41,450 nt of DNA from Chitinophagales bacterium (lineage in GTDB: Bacteria > Bacteroidota > Bacteroidia > Chitinophagales > UBA10324): contig JANWXQ010000072.1 of assembly GCA_025057275.1 (NCBI GenBank), forward strand, positions 1 to 41,450, given 5' to 3'. Both the position numbers and the translations under genes were made by a program. Positions 32,336 to 40,294 of this stretch are shown piece by piece. The notes under the pieces are model-generated. The model was not told where the DNA came from. It saw only the letters and a list, made by a program, of their open reading frames with translations, and did not search any database. Within the stretch, counting starts at the first letter, position 1. The number at the start of each line of letters is the position of its first letter.

Positions 32336-32830
32336 CTAACCCAGCTTTTGCAGAACTTCCTCCAGAGTAGCTGCAGGCAAAAGCAAATGGTTGTACCGAT
32401 GATCCAGATTTCGTCCGGCCAGTTCAGCAGTCCAGCCGCCAAAGGAAGTCAAACAAATCACCCGCTTTCCGTGTTGCCAGGCCATGGCCAGCTCCGACAA
32501 CGTGCCGGCGCCGCCGCCGGCGGCTATCAGCACTTGTGCTGCACGCACTATCAGCACATTGCGCATGACACCCATGCCTGTCGGCAGCGGCACATCCACG
32601 TACGGATTGGCCTGCGCGGCATCCAGAGCGGGCAGCAGGCCAATGGTTTGTCCAAAAAACGATTGGCTGCTTTCTTTTACTCCGCGACAAACGGCCTCCA
32701 TGAATCCGCCCTCACCGCCGCAAACAATCAGATGCCCCGCCTCGGCAAGAGCCTTCCCCAGATCAACGCCAAAAGCGTACAGTTCAGGCGAACACAACTC
32801 CGTATTGGGACCAATGGTGCCTACCAACAT
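32336..32830 (-). CDS. LOG-family protein (TIGR00725-like)
   Basis: 164 residues. Rossmann-like LOG/lysine-decarboxylase-like fold: N-terminal VGTIGPNTE, GHLIVCGGEGGFMEAVCRGV, MRNVLIVRAAQVLIAAGGGAGTLSELAMAW. The latter is the family PGGxGTxxE motif with Ala for Pro. Characterised LOG proteins cleave nucleotide 5'-monophosphates to base plus ribose-5-phosphate, but the TIGR00725 branch has no proven activity. It probably forms a leftward run with the small membrane protein and Bor-like genes upstream. Confidence 0.88.
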   Translation of the reverse strand: MLVGTIGPNTELCSPELYAFGVDLGKALAEAGHLIVCGGEGGFMEAVCRGVKESSQSFFGQTIGLLPALDAAQANPYVDVPLPTGMGVMRNVLIVRAAQVLIAAGGGAGTLSELAMAWQHGKRVICLTSFGGWTAELAGRNLDHRYNHLLLPAATLEEVLQKLG

Positions 32831-32891
32831 GCAAACCGTAAGGTACCCAAAGATCCTTATTCATTACAAAGTGCCGGTCGGCAAACGACGT

Positions 32892-33086
32892 TCAACCGGA
32901 TGGAGCGCGCCGCGAACGCCAACTCACAATCAGCAATACGATGCCCGCTGCCAGCATCAGGAACTTACCCCACAGATATCCCCGGCCGTATGGTGTCAGT
33001 TGCATATAGTGCGCGCTATGCATCAGCAGGGGAATGCCACCGGCAAATAGCAGAAGCACCCCTGCAACATTAACCAACCGTTTCAT
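32892..33086 (-). CDS. Small two-span membrane protein
   Basis: 64 residues from the ATG at 33086 (12 more if an ATG at 33122 is used). Two hydrophobic segments, VAGVLLLFAGGIPLLM and KFLMLAAGIVLLIVSW, are joined by a short polar loop and end with a basic RSRRAPSG tail, so a hairpin in the inner membrane with both ends cytoplasmic is likely. No family is recognised. It lies 61 bases upstream of the LOG gene on the same strand and may be cotranscribed with it. Confidence 0.6.
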   Translation of the reverse strand: MKRLVNVAGVLLLFAGGIPLLMHSAHYMQLTPYGRGYLWGKFLMLAAGIVLLIVSWRSRRAPSG

Positions 33087-33130
33087 TTGGCCGAGATCCT
33101 GTGTCAGGAAGCAAGGCAACAATTCCGCAC

Positions 33131-33424
33131 TTATTTCTTTACTATGGTGGTGGTAGGAGTGTAAAGTCCGAGGGTAATGGCAGATATCAGGCCATCCACA
33201 AACGTATGCTGAATGACGATTTGGTAATTCTCAGCATCGCCCACCATTTCTTTGACATTGGATGTGCCAACCGGAGCAAGTCCATATAATAAATAATGAT
33301 TCATTTTGCGTAACTCTACACCTGTTTGCGGTCCTTTTCCGATGGTTATACTGTAAGTGTAACAGGAGCTAAGGAAAAAACTGATGAACACCAAAACCGT
33401 CAAAACAGTTGCTTTTCTTTTCAT
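33131..33424 (-). CDS. Bor family lipoprotein
   Basis: 97 residues from the ATG at 33424. A lipoprotein signal ends in FFLSSC (Cys21). The C-terminal half HTFVDGLISAITLGLYTPTT, with HYLLYGLAPVG and AENYQIV before it, closely follows phage lambda Bor and E. coli Iss, outer-membrane lipoproteins linked to serum resistance in enterobacteria. Here no phage genes are near, so it is probably a resident envelope lipoprotein; the function in Bacteroidota is unknown. In-frame sequence upstream to 33562 has no signal-like features. Confidence 0.88.
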   Translation of the reverse strand: MKRKATVLTVLVFISFFLSSCYTYSITIGKGPQTGVELRKMNHYLLYGLAPVGTSNVKEMVGDAENYQIVIQHTFVDGLISAITLGLYTPTTTIVKK

Positions 33425-33682
33425 GGGCGTAAGTTTTAGTTGTTTACGAAAATGAACGATAGCCACAAAGTAACATTTTTTTACAACCAGTTGAATTTCC
33501 GGAAATCCAAACCGACTTATCACGTTCGGGATTGCGTAGCAAAATATTGTTGTTAATCTCATCGTCCTGAATTGACAACATTTGCCGTTTTATTTAGAAC
33601 AGCTTTTGATGTTTTTAAGTCTTTGTTAACAACCTGGCCCTACCCGTCGGGCTACATTTGCACGGAACATTAAACAAATCGG
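33425..33682. other. AT-rich gap between divergent Bor-like and barrel genes
   Basis: 258 bases, clearly richer in A+T than neighbouring genes. It holds the barrel-gene promoter box (33653-33660) and, on the minus strand, a TACTTTG about 41 bases before the Bor-like ATG. Nothing else was recognised. Confidence 0.5.
33653..33660 (+). promoter_or_regulatory. -7 promoter box TACATTTG for barrel/PAP2 unit
   Basis: Exact TAnnTTTG match ending 22 bases before the ATG at 33683, in an AT-rich intergenic region. A TTTG at 33622-33625 lies further upstream than the usual -33 spacing (27 bases between boxes). Confidence 0.5.
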
Positions 33683-34624
33683 ATGAGAAATCTACTTCGT
33701 CTTTTCATTGCTACAGCTTGGTGCAATTGGGGCTTTACCTTACTTGCCCAAATGCCTACCGATATGCAGTTTGTGCCCAAAGGCAACATCTGCATAGGAG
33801 TTACCGGGAGCTACAGCGCCTGGGATCACTACTGGGAAGGTGACTCCCTTCGCATCAACGGAAATGTGGGCACCGTTTCCCGCACTCAGCTAACGGGTGG
33901 CTTCAATCTGGGGCTGCACGATCGGATCAATCTGATTGTTATGCTTCCCTATGTACGCACCAACGCCAGTCAGGGCACGCTAAACGGTCAGTCTGGTTTT
34001 TCCGACCTGAGTCTGAATCTTAAAGGCAATTACGCCAACATACCTATTGGTTCTGCCACTCTGTTGCTGGGCGGCAACCTGGGCTTCAGCACGCCGGTTA
34101 GCTCATACCTGATAGATTATATGCCCCTGAGCATCGGTTGGGGCACCACCAACCTGTCGTACCGTCAAATGGCCAAATTCCGGCTGAACGCTGGCTGGTA
34201 TGTCGACGGCAAGGTAAACTACACCTGGCGCAGCAACATCAAGGATATTCATCGGGGTAGTTTCTATTACGACAACGGAAACGCCTATTTCACCGATGAG
34301 GTCTATGTGCCCAATACCATGGATTATGCTGCAGCTTTCGGTTATCAGTCAAACCGGTTGTTGGCTGAAGTGGGATTAACCGTTTACAGCACCCTGGGCG
34401 GCTCCAACATCCGTACCTGGGATGTGCCCTTCGTTACCGTCAACAGCGACTACACCACAGCGTATGGACGAATTGACTACTACTTCAGAAATCCCGGTGG
34501 TTTGAATTTATCACTTGTAGCCGGCCAAACACTGGCCGGGCTTAATGCAGGAAAACCTTACTATGCTTCCCTGAGCATCAATTATCTGTTTACTCTTTGG
34601 GCCGAACCAAAACCTGTTCAGTAA
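33683..34624 (+). CDS. Outer-membrane beta-barrel protein, uncharacterised
   Basis: 313 residues. The signal peptide MRNLLRLFIATAWCNWGFTLLAQ is followed by alternating amphipathic strands separated by Gly/Asn/Asp turns, for example LTGGFNLGLHDRINLIVMLP, SDLSLNLKGNYA, ATLLLGGNLGFSTP and FRLNAGWYVDGKVNYTWR; I count roughly twelve, fitting a small outer-membrane barrel of the transporter/porin-like (OmpP1/MetA pathway phenol-degradation) type. No family is certain. It is followed after 22 bases by the PAP2 lipoprotein gene, with one promoter ahead and a terminator behind both. Confidence 0.8.
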   Translation: MRNLLRLFIATAWCNWGFTLLAQMPTDMQFVPKGNICIGVTGSYSAWDHYWEGDSLRINGNVGTVSRTQLTGGFNLGLHDRINLIVMLPYVRTNASQGTLNGQSGFSDLSLNLKGNYANIPIGSATLLLGGNLGFSTPVSSYLIDYMPLSIGWGTTNLSYRQMAKFRLNAGWYVDGKVNYTWRSNIKDIHRGSFYYDNGNAYFTDEVYVPNTMDYAAAFGYQSNRLLAEVGLTVYSTLGGSNIRTWDVPFVTVNSDYTTAYGRIDYYFRNPGGLNLSLVAGQTLAGLNAGKPYYASLSINYLFTLWAEPKPVQ

Positions 34625-34646
34625 TCAGTTAAAAAATTTTGAAAAA

Positions 34647-36215
34647 ATGAAAAAACTTCATACCCTCTTCCCCCTGAGCTGCCTTTTGTTAATGGTATTG
34701 AGCAGCTGTAAAAAAGAAATTGAACCCGGCATGCGCCTGAGCATCTATGAATACGCCTCCGTAGATGCCGATGGCGGAACCTGGGATCCCATTCTGCTCA
34801 CCAGCGCTACGCAGGTAGCTGTTCCGGCCCCGTCCGATCCGGCTTCTGCCGAATATCTTGCCGAACTGGCTGCCGTGAAAGCGGCCAGCGCTTCACCTAC
34901 GGCAGAACAGAAAAAGCTAATTGATTACTGGGGAAATAACGGCGTCTTGCGTTGGAGCGAAATCGCTCAGATGCTGGTGGCCAAATATTTTCTTTTGCCA
35001 GCGCCGGCAGCACAGCCGGTTCAAACCAAGTACACCCACTATTACTTGTGGCCGGACCCCGCTAACCCAGGAGCCTATCCCCAATTCCCCTTCAGCTCGC
35101 CGCCCTATTCCAGCCGTGCTTATGCCTACCTCACCGCCGGCACCTACGACGCACTGATCGCCTGCTGGCATTACAAATACCTCTACAACAGGCAGGCTCC
35201 ATCGCGTTACGATGCCGGCATTTCCGTGCTGCTCCCCCTTTCTGATTTGCCCGCTTACCCTTCGGAAGATGCGGTTATTGCAGGTTATTCCCGCACGATG
35301 CTGAGCTGGCTGTTTCCTCTGGAGGCTGCCTTTCTGGCCCAGAAAGCTCAGGAGCACATCAACAGCCGCTTGTGGGCAGGCACCAATACATCCAGCGACC
35401 TGGCCGCCGGCGATTCGCTGGGTACAGCCATAGCAAAAATTTTTATCAATCGGGGTAAAGGTGATGGCATGAAAAATACCCTGGGCACCTTTGCCCAGTA
35501 CGACTCTATTTATGACGCCTGGGCGGGAAAAAACCATATCTGGAAAAGCCTGGAAATACCGCCGCGTCAGCCTCTGGCCATCAATTTCGGACATGTGCTT
35601 CCCTGGACAATATCCAAGGAAGAAGTGAAAACAACGTTCCGCCTGCCACCACCCCCGGAACCCGGTTCCCCCGAATACGAAGCTGCATTGGAAGAACTTC
35701 GTTCCATGACGAAAAAAGCCACGAAGGAAGAAAAACAGATTGCTCATAAATGGGACGACGGCCCCAGCACCTACGGCCCTCCGGGTCACTGGAATGCCAT
35801 TGCCTGCCAGTACATTCACGATGCCACCATGAATCCCCTGCGCGCCGCCCGCGTGCTGGCTTATATGAACATGGCTATTCAGGATGCCGGTATTTGTGTG
35901 TGGGATAATAAATACTTCTACTATTACCCCCGTCCCACCAATGTGGATCCCGACATTAAAACCATTTTGGGTATCCCTAATTTCCCGGCCTATCCTTCAG
36001 GCCACAGCGGATTTTCCGGCGCTGCTGCAACGGTTCTGAGTTATTTCTTTCCGCAACACGCTGCAACCTTCACGGACCTGGCCAAGGAAGCCTCCTTGTC
36101 CCGCGTTTACGGTTGTATTCACTGGCGTTTCGATTGCGAAACAGGCGTAAGCCTGGGCGAGCAGGTAGCCCAGCGCGCCATTGCCATGGCTCAGGCAGAC
36201 GGTGCAGACAATTAA
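34647..36215 (+). CDS. Vanadium haloperoxidase / PAP2-type lipoprotein with internal duplication
   Basis: 522 residues. Signal peptide ends LSSC with Cys21 lipidated and KKE after it. The C-terminal half has all vanadate/phosphate-binding residues of the PAP2/vanadium-haloperoxidase superfamily: Lys422 and Arg429 (KYFYYYPRP), Ser451-Gly452-His453 (YPSGH), Arg486 and His492 (SRVYGCIHW). Residues 157-259 align without gaps to 402-504 at a fixed offset of 245, but carry Ser-Glu-Asp in place of Ser-Gly-His and Asn in place of His492, so the first half is a non-catalytic copy. It could be a halogenating enzyme or an acid phosphatase; substrate unknown. Probably outer-membrane anchored, coupled to the barrel protein gene ahead. 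Confidence 0.93.
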   Translation: MKKLHTLFPLSCLLLMVLSSCKKEIEPGMRLSIYEYASVDADGGTWDPILLTSATQVAVPAPSDPASAEYLAELAAVKAASASPTAEQKKLIDYWGNNGVLRWSEIAQMLVAKYFLLPAPAAQPVQTKYTHYYLWPDPANPGAYPQFPFSSPPYSSRAYAYLTAGTYDALIACWHYKYLYNRQAPSRYDAGISVLLPLSDLPAYPSEDAVIAGYSRTMLSWLFPLEAAFLAQKAQEHINSRLWAGTNTSSDLAAGDSLGTAIAKIFINRGKGDGMKNTLGTFAQYDSIYDAWAGKNHIWKSLEIPPRQPLAINFGHVLPWTISKEEVKTTFRLPPPPEPGSPEYEAALEELRSMTKKATKEEKQIAHKWDDGPSTYGPPGHWNAIACQYIHDATMNPLRAARVLAYMNMAIQDAGICVWDNKYFYYYPRPTNVDPDIKTILGIPNFPAYPSGHSGFSGAAATVLSYFFPQHAATFTDLAKEASLSRVYGCIHWRFDCETGVSLGEQVAQRAIAMAQADGADN

Positions 36216-36232
36216 GCCTGCAATCAAGAACG

Positions 36233-36262
36233 AAAAAAGGCGGCATAATGCCGCCTTTTTTA
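36233..36262. terminator. Bidirectional intrinsic terminator
   Basis: A-run, then GGCGGCA-TAA-TGCCGCC (7-bp stem, 3-base loop, 36239-36255), then a T-run. The symmetric A/T flanks let it serve both the PAP2 gene (rightward) and the LamG gene (leftward), which converge here. It is the clearest terminator in the window. Confidence 0.92.
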
Positions 36263-36273
36263 TTCGCCTTTTC

Positions 36274-37386
36274 TTAATACTGAACCGCAAAACGGCTGAT
36301 CAGCGGCACAGCCTGATCCCTTCTGACCACCAGAAAAAAAATTCCCGACGGAAGATTAAGGTCTTTTTGCCACAAACCTTCAGCGGCATCGGCCGAATAC
36401 CAAAGTCTTCCCGCCGCATCGATGACTTCCACGGCCCGGGTGCCGACTGGCAAAAACACAGTCAGGGTTCCCGCCTGATACCGGGTGAAAGGCAGTTCCT
36501 CCCCCGCACCCAAACGCCACAGCGAAAACGGCTGGTCGGCTACCCATTCCGGACCAGCCGGACTGCCCCCGTAGTGCAGCGTACCGTGAGAAGCGCCCGG
36601 CGCTGCATCGCCAACAAAGGTGCCACTACCCTCATCAAAATGATACAGCGCTGCTGTCTTGGAGTCAACCGTAAACGGACCCGCGGGCACAGTGAAATTG
36701 CTGGTGTAGCGCACCGATTTGGATATGCGCAATTCATCTAAATAACCGTTATACGACGGATAGCTTGATCCGGCATCGTGCTTTTCCGCACCCAAAACGA
36801 TAAACGGATCGCTGTTAGGATAGGACGTTGCCCTTTTGTTGCGGTAGCTCACATCACCGACCGGACCGGTGCCCTGGGCGTCCTGAACCCCATCTACATA
36901 AATGCGGATCTGGCCATTGGAACTTTTGCGCGTAATGGCTATGTGATGCCAGGCTCCGTCAGCAATATGGGTATTTCCAATGATCGTTGCACCGCTGCCT
37001 TGCCGGTCGATACCAAAAGCCACCACTCTCGTTCCCGATGGACAACCTGAACAGGAACCTATGGAAATGCCGAAATCCCCGTAGTCGCCGCTACCGAAAA
37101 TGTCGCGGTCGAAGATGACGTTACCGGTTATCCATCCATCGCCGTTGCCGGCAGCTGAAACGGTTCCGTTGTTATCGGAGGCCGTGCACTTTATCCAGAA
37201 TTCAATGGTAAAGTTGCTTTTAACATCCGCCGCTTTGTTGGGGTTGTCAATGGGAATTTTCACCCGGTCCAGCCCCGGCGCATTGACGCCATTGCCATAA
37301 AAGCGCAGCGAATATTGTCCAAAAGCGAATCTACAGGTCAGCAACAATGCCAGCAGGATCACAAGGCGGTTGATGGAGCGATGCAT
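36274..37386 (-). CDS. Secreted LamG/ConA-like protein with T9SS C-terminal sorting domain
   Basis: 370 residues. Signal peptide MHRSINRLVILLALLLTCRF, then a LamG/laminin-G-like jelly roll at about 25-260 with FTIEFWIKCT, DGAWHHIAITRK, IRIYVDGVQDAQGTG and YNGYLDELRISKSVR, typical of carbohydrate- or protein-binding LamG domains. The last 70 residues, with TLTVFLPVGTRAVEVIDAAG and LNLPSGIFFLVVRRD, resemble the T9SS type A sorting domain (TIGR04183), so the protein is likely secreted through T9SS and attached to the surface. It has a TAnnTTTG box 43 bases upstream. Confidence 0.9.
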   Translation of the reverse strand: MHRSINRLVILLALLLTCRFAFGQYSLRFYGNGVNAPGLDRVKIPIDNPNKAADVKSNFTIEFWIKCTASDNNGTVSAAGNGDGWITGNVIFDRDIFGSGDYGDFGISIGSCSGCPSGTRVVAFGIDRQGSGATIIGNTHIADGAWHHIAITRKSSNGQIRIYVDGVQDAQGTGPVGDVSYRNKRATSYPNSDPFIVLGAEKHDAGSSYPSYNGYLDELRISKSVRYTSNFTVPAGPFTVDSKTAALYHFDEGSGTFVGDAAPGASHGTLHYGGSPAGPEWVADQPFSLWRLGAGEELPFTRYQAGTLTVFLPVGTRAVEVIDAAGRLWYSADAAEGLWQKDLNLPSGIFFLVVRRDQAVPLISRFAVQY

Positions 37387-37429
37387 GGAAACAGGTTTTG
37401 AAGGATTAAAGAAAAAACAGGATTGGTTG

Positions 37430-37437
37430 CAAACGTA
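37430..37437 (-). promoter_or_regulatory. -7 promoter box TACGTTTG for LamG gene
   Basis: On the minus strand TACGTTTG matches TAnnTTTG exactly and ends 43 bases before the ATG at 37386. It lies just past the stop of the upstream dioxygenase gene on the same strand. Confidence 0.45.
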
Positions 37438-37447
37438 TCGGGAACCA

Positions 37448-38326
37448 TCAGGTCAGGAGCAGGCTGGTCATGGTCACCGAACCCATTACGGCCTCATCAT
37501 TGAAAAACTGCACCTCCTCATTGTCCTGCTGCAGGCCTAACACATACAGCAGGGGGTAGTAATGGTCAGGCGTCGGTACTGCCCTGCGCACTGCGGGTCC
37601 CAGTTGTTCATACGACAGCAAAGCTTTATGGTTGCGCGAAGCAATATGCTTTTTAAAAATTTCATTGGCTTCCAGGGCCCAGTCGTAGCCAAAGGCTTCA
37701 CCGGCATCGGCCTTCCAGCTTACCAGGCGCAGGTTATGCACCATATTTCCGCTACCGATAAGCAACACGCCCCGGTTGCGTAAGCCGGCCAGCTGTTGAC
37801 CCAGCTCGTAATGATCCTGTGGCGGACGGTCGTAATCGATGCTGAGTTGTAGCACCGGAATGTCAGCATCGGGATACATGCGGCGCACCACCGTCCAGGC
37901 GCCATGATCCAAACCCCAATCGTGGTTTAGCCCCACCTGCGTCTTGGTTACCAGGGTTGTTATGTTGCGGGCCAGTGCCTCATCACCCCGCGCCGGATAG
38001 CGTACCTGATACAATTCATCCGGAAAGCCGAAAAAATCATGGATGGTGCGCGGTTGGTTCATGGCTGTAACCCAGGTGCCCTCAGTAAGCCAGTGTGCGG
38101 AAATGCAGACCACTGCCTCAGGCCGGGGGATCTGCCTGCCCAATTCCATCCACTGGCGGGCAAAAGGCGTCAACGCTATGCCGTTCATCGGCGAACCGTG
38201 TCCGATGAACAATGCGGGCATTCGCTTTTGCTGCCGGGGAAGCAATCCGGCAAATGCCTTCAGGGATGAAAGGGAAGAAGCGGCAGCCATCCAGGTTAGG
38301 TTTTGGAGAAAAGCCCGTCGCTGCAT
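37448..38326 (-). CDS. ygiD: YgiD-like extradiol dioxygenase with Tat-like signal peptide
   Basis: 292 residues, LigB family. E. coli YgiD is a zinc 4,5-DOPA extradiol dioxygenase. Probable metal ligands are His43 (FIGHGSP), His78 (ISAHW), His197 (GNMVHNL) and His in TPDHYYPLLY, in the order and spacing of YgiD; GLDHGAW is also conserved. Unlike E. coli YgiD, it begins MQRRAFLQNLTWMAAASS with a twin-arginine motif and a hydrophobic stretch ending AFAG, which suggests Tat export of the metal-loaded enzyme. The physiological substrate is unknown. Confidence 0.9.
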   Translation of the reverse strand: MQRRAFLQNLTWMAAASSLSSLKAFAGLLPRQQKRMPALFIGHGSPMNGIALTPFARQWMELGRQIPRPEAVVCISAHWLTEGTWVTAMNQPRTIHDFFGFPDELYQVRYPARGDEALARNITTLVTKTQVGLNHDWGLDHGAWTVVRRMYPDADIPVLQLSIDYDRPPQDHYELGQQLAGLRNRGVLLIGSGNMVHNLRLVSWKADAGEAFGYDWALEANEIFKKHIASRNHKALLSYEQLGPAVRRAVPTPDHYYPLLYVLGLQQDNEEVQFFNDEAVMGSVTMTSLLLT

Positions 38327-38390
38327 AAGGAAGAGCCAGTTTCCAAAGTTGAAAAAAGTTTCTGTGGCATCATCGGTCCATACAGCCCGT

Positions 38391-38398
38391 TACCTTTG
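38391..38398 (+). promoter_or_regulatory. -7 promoter box TACCTTTG for recO
   Basis: Exact TAnnTTTG match ending 7 bases before the recO ATG at 38406, which predicts a nearly leaderless transcript. No -33 box is recognised. Confidence 0.4.
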
Positions 38399-38405
38399 AA
38401 AAGCC

Positions 38406-39128
38406 ATGCTGGCTCATACGCGCGGCATTGTGTTGCGAAACATACGGTTTTCCGAAACCAGCATTATCAGTCGCATTTATACCGAGCAGTTTGGCATGCG
38501 CTCCTATCTTATCGGCGGGGTGCGCAGCGAAAAAAGCCGAATGCGCGCTGCCTATTTTCTGACCCTTAACCTGCTTTCACTGCACGTTTATCACCGCCCC
38601 CAGAAAGCATTAAACCGTATTCGCGAAGCAAACCTGTATTATCCGATGCAGCAACTTCATGCACAACCGCTACGAAGTTCTATGGGCCTGCTGATGGCTG
38701 AAGTGTTCGCATCAGCCGTCAGAGAAGAAGAACCCAATCCCGCCTTATTTGCTTTCCTGGAACGACAGCTCATCGATTTGGATCAGACCCCAGTGCTCAG
38801 TCCAAACCTGTTGCTCCGGTTTTTCATTCAATTTTCTGCACACCTGGGCTTTTATCCCTCCGGACGGTACACCGAAGACACGCCGGTATTCAATCTGCAG
38901 GAGGGACGGTTTGAATCATCTGGCAATCCGCGCCACCCCGTACTGGAGCCTCCATTCTCGTTGCATTTGTCGTCGTTGCTGGACATGGGCGATCCGCAAC
39001 TGACGGCAGCGGAGCGTTCGGCTTTGCTGCATGCTTTGCTGCAGTACTACCAATTGCATTTACCGGAGTTTCGTCCGCCGCGTTCCCTTGACGTGTTGCG
39101 GGCGGTGTTCAAGTTGCCTACCCCCTGA
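38406..39128 (+). CDS. recO: DNA repair protein RecO
   Basis: 240 residues, Bacteroidota-type RecO. RecO anneals single strands and loads RecA with RecF/RecR. The N-terminal OB-fold is visible as TRGIVLRNIRFSETSIISRIYTEQFG, followed by RSYLIGGVRSEKSR; the remainder is helical, ending LPEFRPPRSLDVLRAVF as in other family members. The zinc Cys cluster found in some RecO proteins is absent, as is usual in this phylum. Its stop overlaps the start of the MFS gene (TGATG), so the two are translationally coupled. Confidence 0.92.
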   Translation: MLAHTRGIVLRNIRFSETSIISRIYTEQFGMRSYLIGGVRSEKSRMRAAYFLTLNLLSLHVYHRPQKALNRIREANLYYPMQQLHAQPLRSSMGLLMAEVFASAVREEEPNPALFAFLERQLIDLDQTPVLSPNLLLRFFIQFSAHLGFYPSGRYTEDTPVFNLQEGRFESSGNPRHPVLEPPFSLHLSSLLDMGDPQLTAAERSALLHALLQYYQLHLPEFRPPRSLDVLRAVFKLPTP

Positions 39129-40294
39129 TGCGTTGGATGACCCGAACCGTTCTACTGCTGGCCTTAGTCAGCCTGTTGACCGACATCAGCAGCGAACTGT
39201 TGTACCCGGTGCTGCCGCTGTATCTGAGCGCCATCGGATTTAGCGGATTGCTCATCGGGTTGCTTGAAGGAATGGCCGATGTGGTTTCCGGACTGGCCAA
39301 AATGTATTTCGGCAACCTCAGTGATGCACAGGGCCGGCGTACGCCTTATGTCAGGGTCGGCTATCTGCTCAGCGCATTGGGCAAGCCGTTGTTTGTTGCC
39401 GGAGGTCATGCCTTATGGGTTTTTTCTGCCCGCTTGCTGGATCGTTTGGGCAAAGGTATGCGCACCGGCCCGCGCGATGCATTACTCAACCAGCAGGCAG
39501 CAGCACATAACCGGGGCAGCGTCTTTGGCTTTCACCGGGCCATGGACACGGCAGGAGCCGTAATCGGACCGGTAGTGGCGCTGATTTATCTGCACTTCTT
39601 TCCCCAACAGTACCGGCCGTTGTTTCTGCTGGCGCTTATTCCGGCCATGATGGCTGTTGGCCTTACCTTATTTATCAGGGAAAAAACCATGGCCCCGGCA
39701 CAGCCGCGGCCATGGTGGCAACGCTTCACGTATTGGAAGCAGGCCCCGGCAGCATATCGTTGCCTGCTGCGTCCCTTGCTGCTGTTTGCCGCAGTGCGCA
39801 CAACCGATTTCTTTTTACTGTTGCGGGTACAGCACATTACCGGGTCCGATGATATGGTACTTTTTTCCTATATCTTATACAACTTTTCCTATGCCGTTTT
39901 TGCCTATCCGCTGGGACGCATTGCCGACCAATGGGGTCTTAAGAAAATGCTTGCCAGCGGGCTGCTGGTTTATGCCCTGGTGTTTGCCCTCATGGCTATT
40001 ACCTCCAGCCCGACAGGGTCGTTGCTGCTCATGGGTTTTTATGGCCTGTACGCCGGGGCTACTGAAAGCACCGCCCGGGCTCTTATTGGTCAGATCGTTC
40101 CTCCAGGCGAAGGGGGGGCTGCTATGGGCTTTTACGCCGGTATGCAATCGCTGGGCTTTTTATTGGCCGGAGCCATTACAGGTCTGTTGTGGACGGTCTG
40201 GAGCCCTCAGGGAGCCCTGGGGTGGAGTGCGGCAGTAGCCCTGCTTTGTGCCGGCTGGACAGCATCCTTGCGCCTGAACAATGCAGGCCGGTAG
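39128..40294 (+). CDS. MFS transporter
   Basis: 388 residues with about twelve hydrophobic segments. The loop after span 2 contains GNLSDAQGRRTPYVRVGY, an MFS signature-A variant, and DRLGKGMRTGPRDALL, a motif of a bacterial MFS subgroup sometimes annotated as drug or sugar efflux. The C-terminal half starts PAAYRCLLRPLLLFAAVRTTDFFLLLR. Substrate unknown; coupling to recO is probably a matter of compact gene packing rather than function. Confidence 0.92.
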   Translation: MRWMTRTVLLLALVSLLTDISSELLYPVLPLYLSAIGFSGLLIGLLEGMADVVSGLAKMYFGNLSDAQGRRTPYVRVGYLLSALGKPLFVAGGHALWVFSARLLDRLGKGMRTGPRDALLNQQAAAHNRGSVFGFHRAMDTAGAVIGPVVALIYLHFFPQQYRPLFLLALIPAMMAVGLTLFIREKTMAPAQPRPWWQRFTYWKQAPAAYRCLLRPLLLFAAVRTTDFFLLLRVQHITGSDDMVLFSYILYNFSYAVFAYPLGRIADQWGLKKMLASGLLVYALVFALMAITSSPTGSLLLMGFYGLYAGATESTARALIGQIVPPGEGGAAMGFYAGMQSLGFLLAGAITGLLWTVWSPQGALGWSAAVALLCAGWTASLRLNNAGR

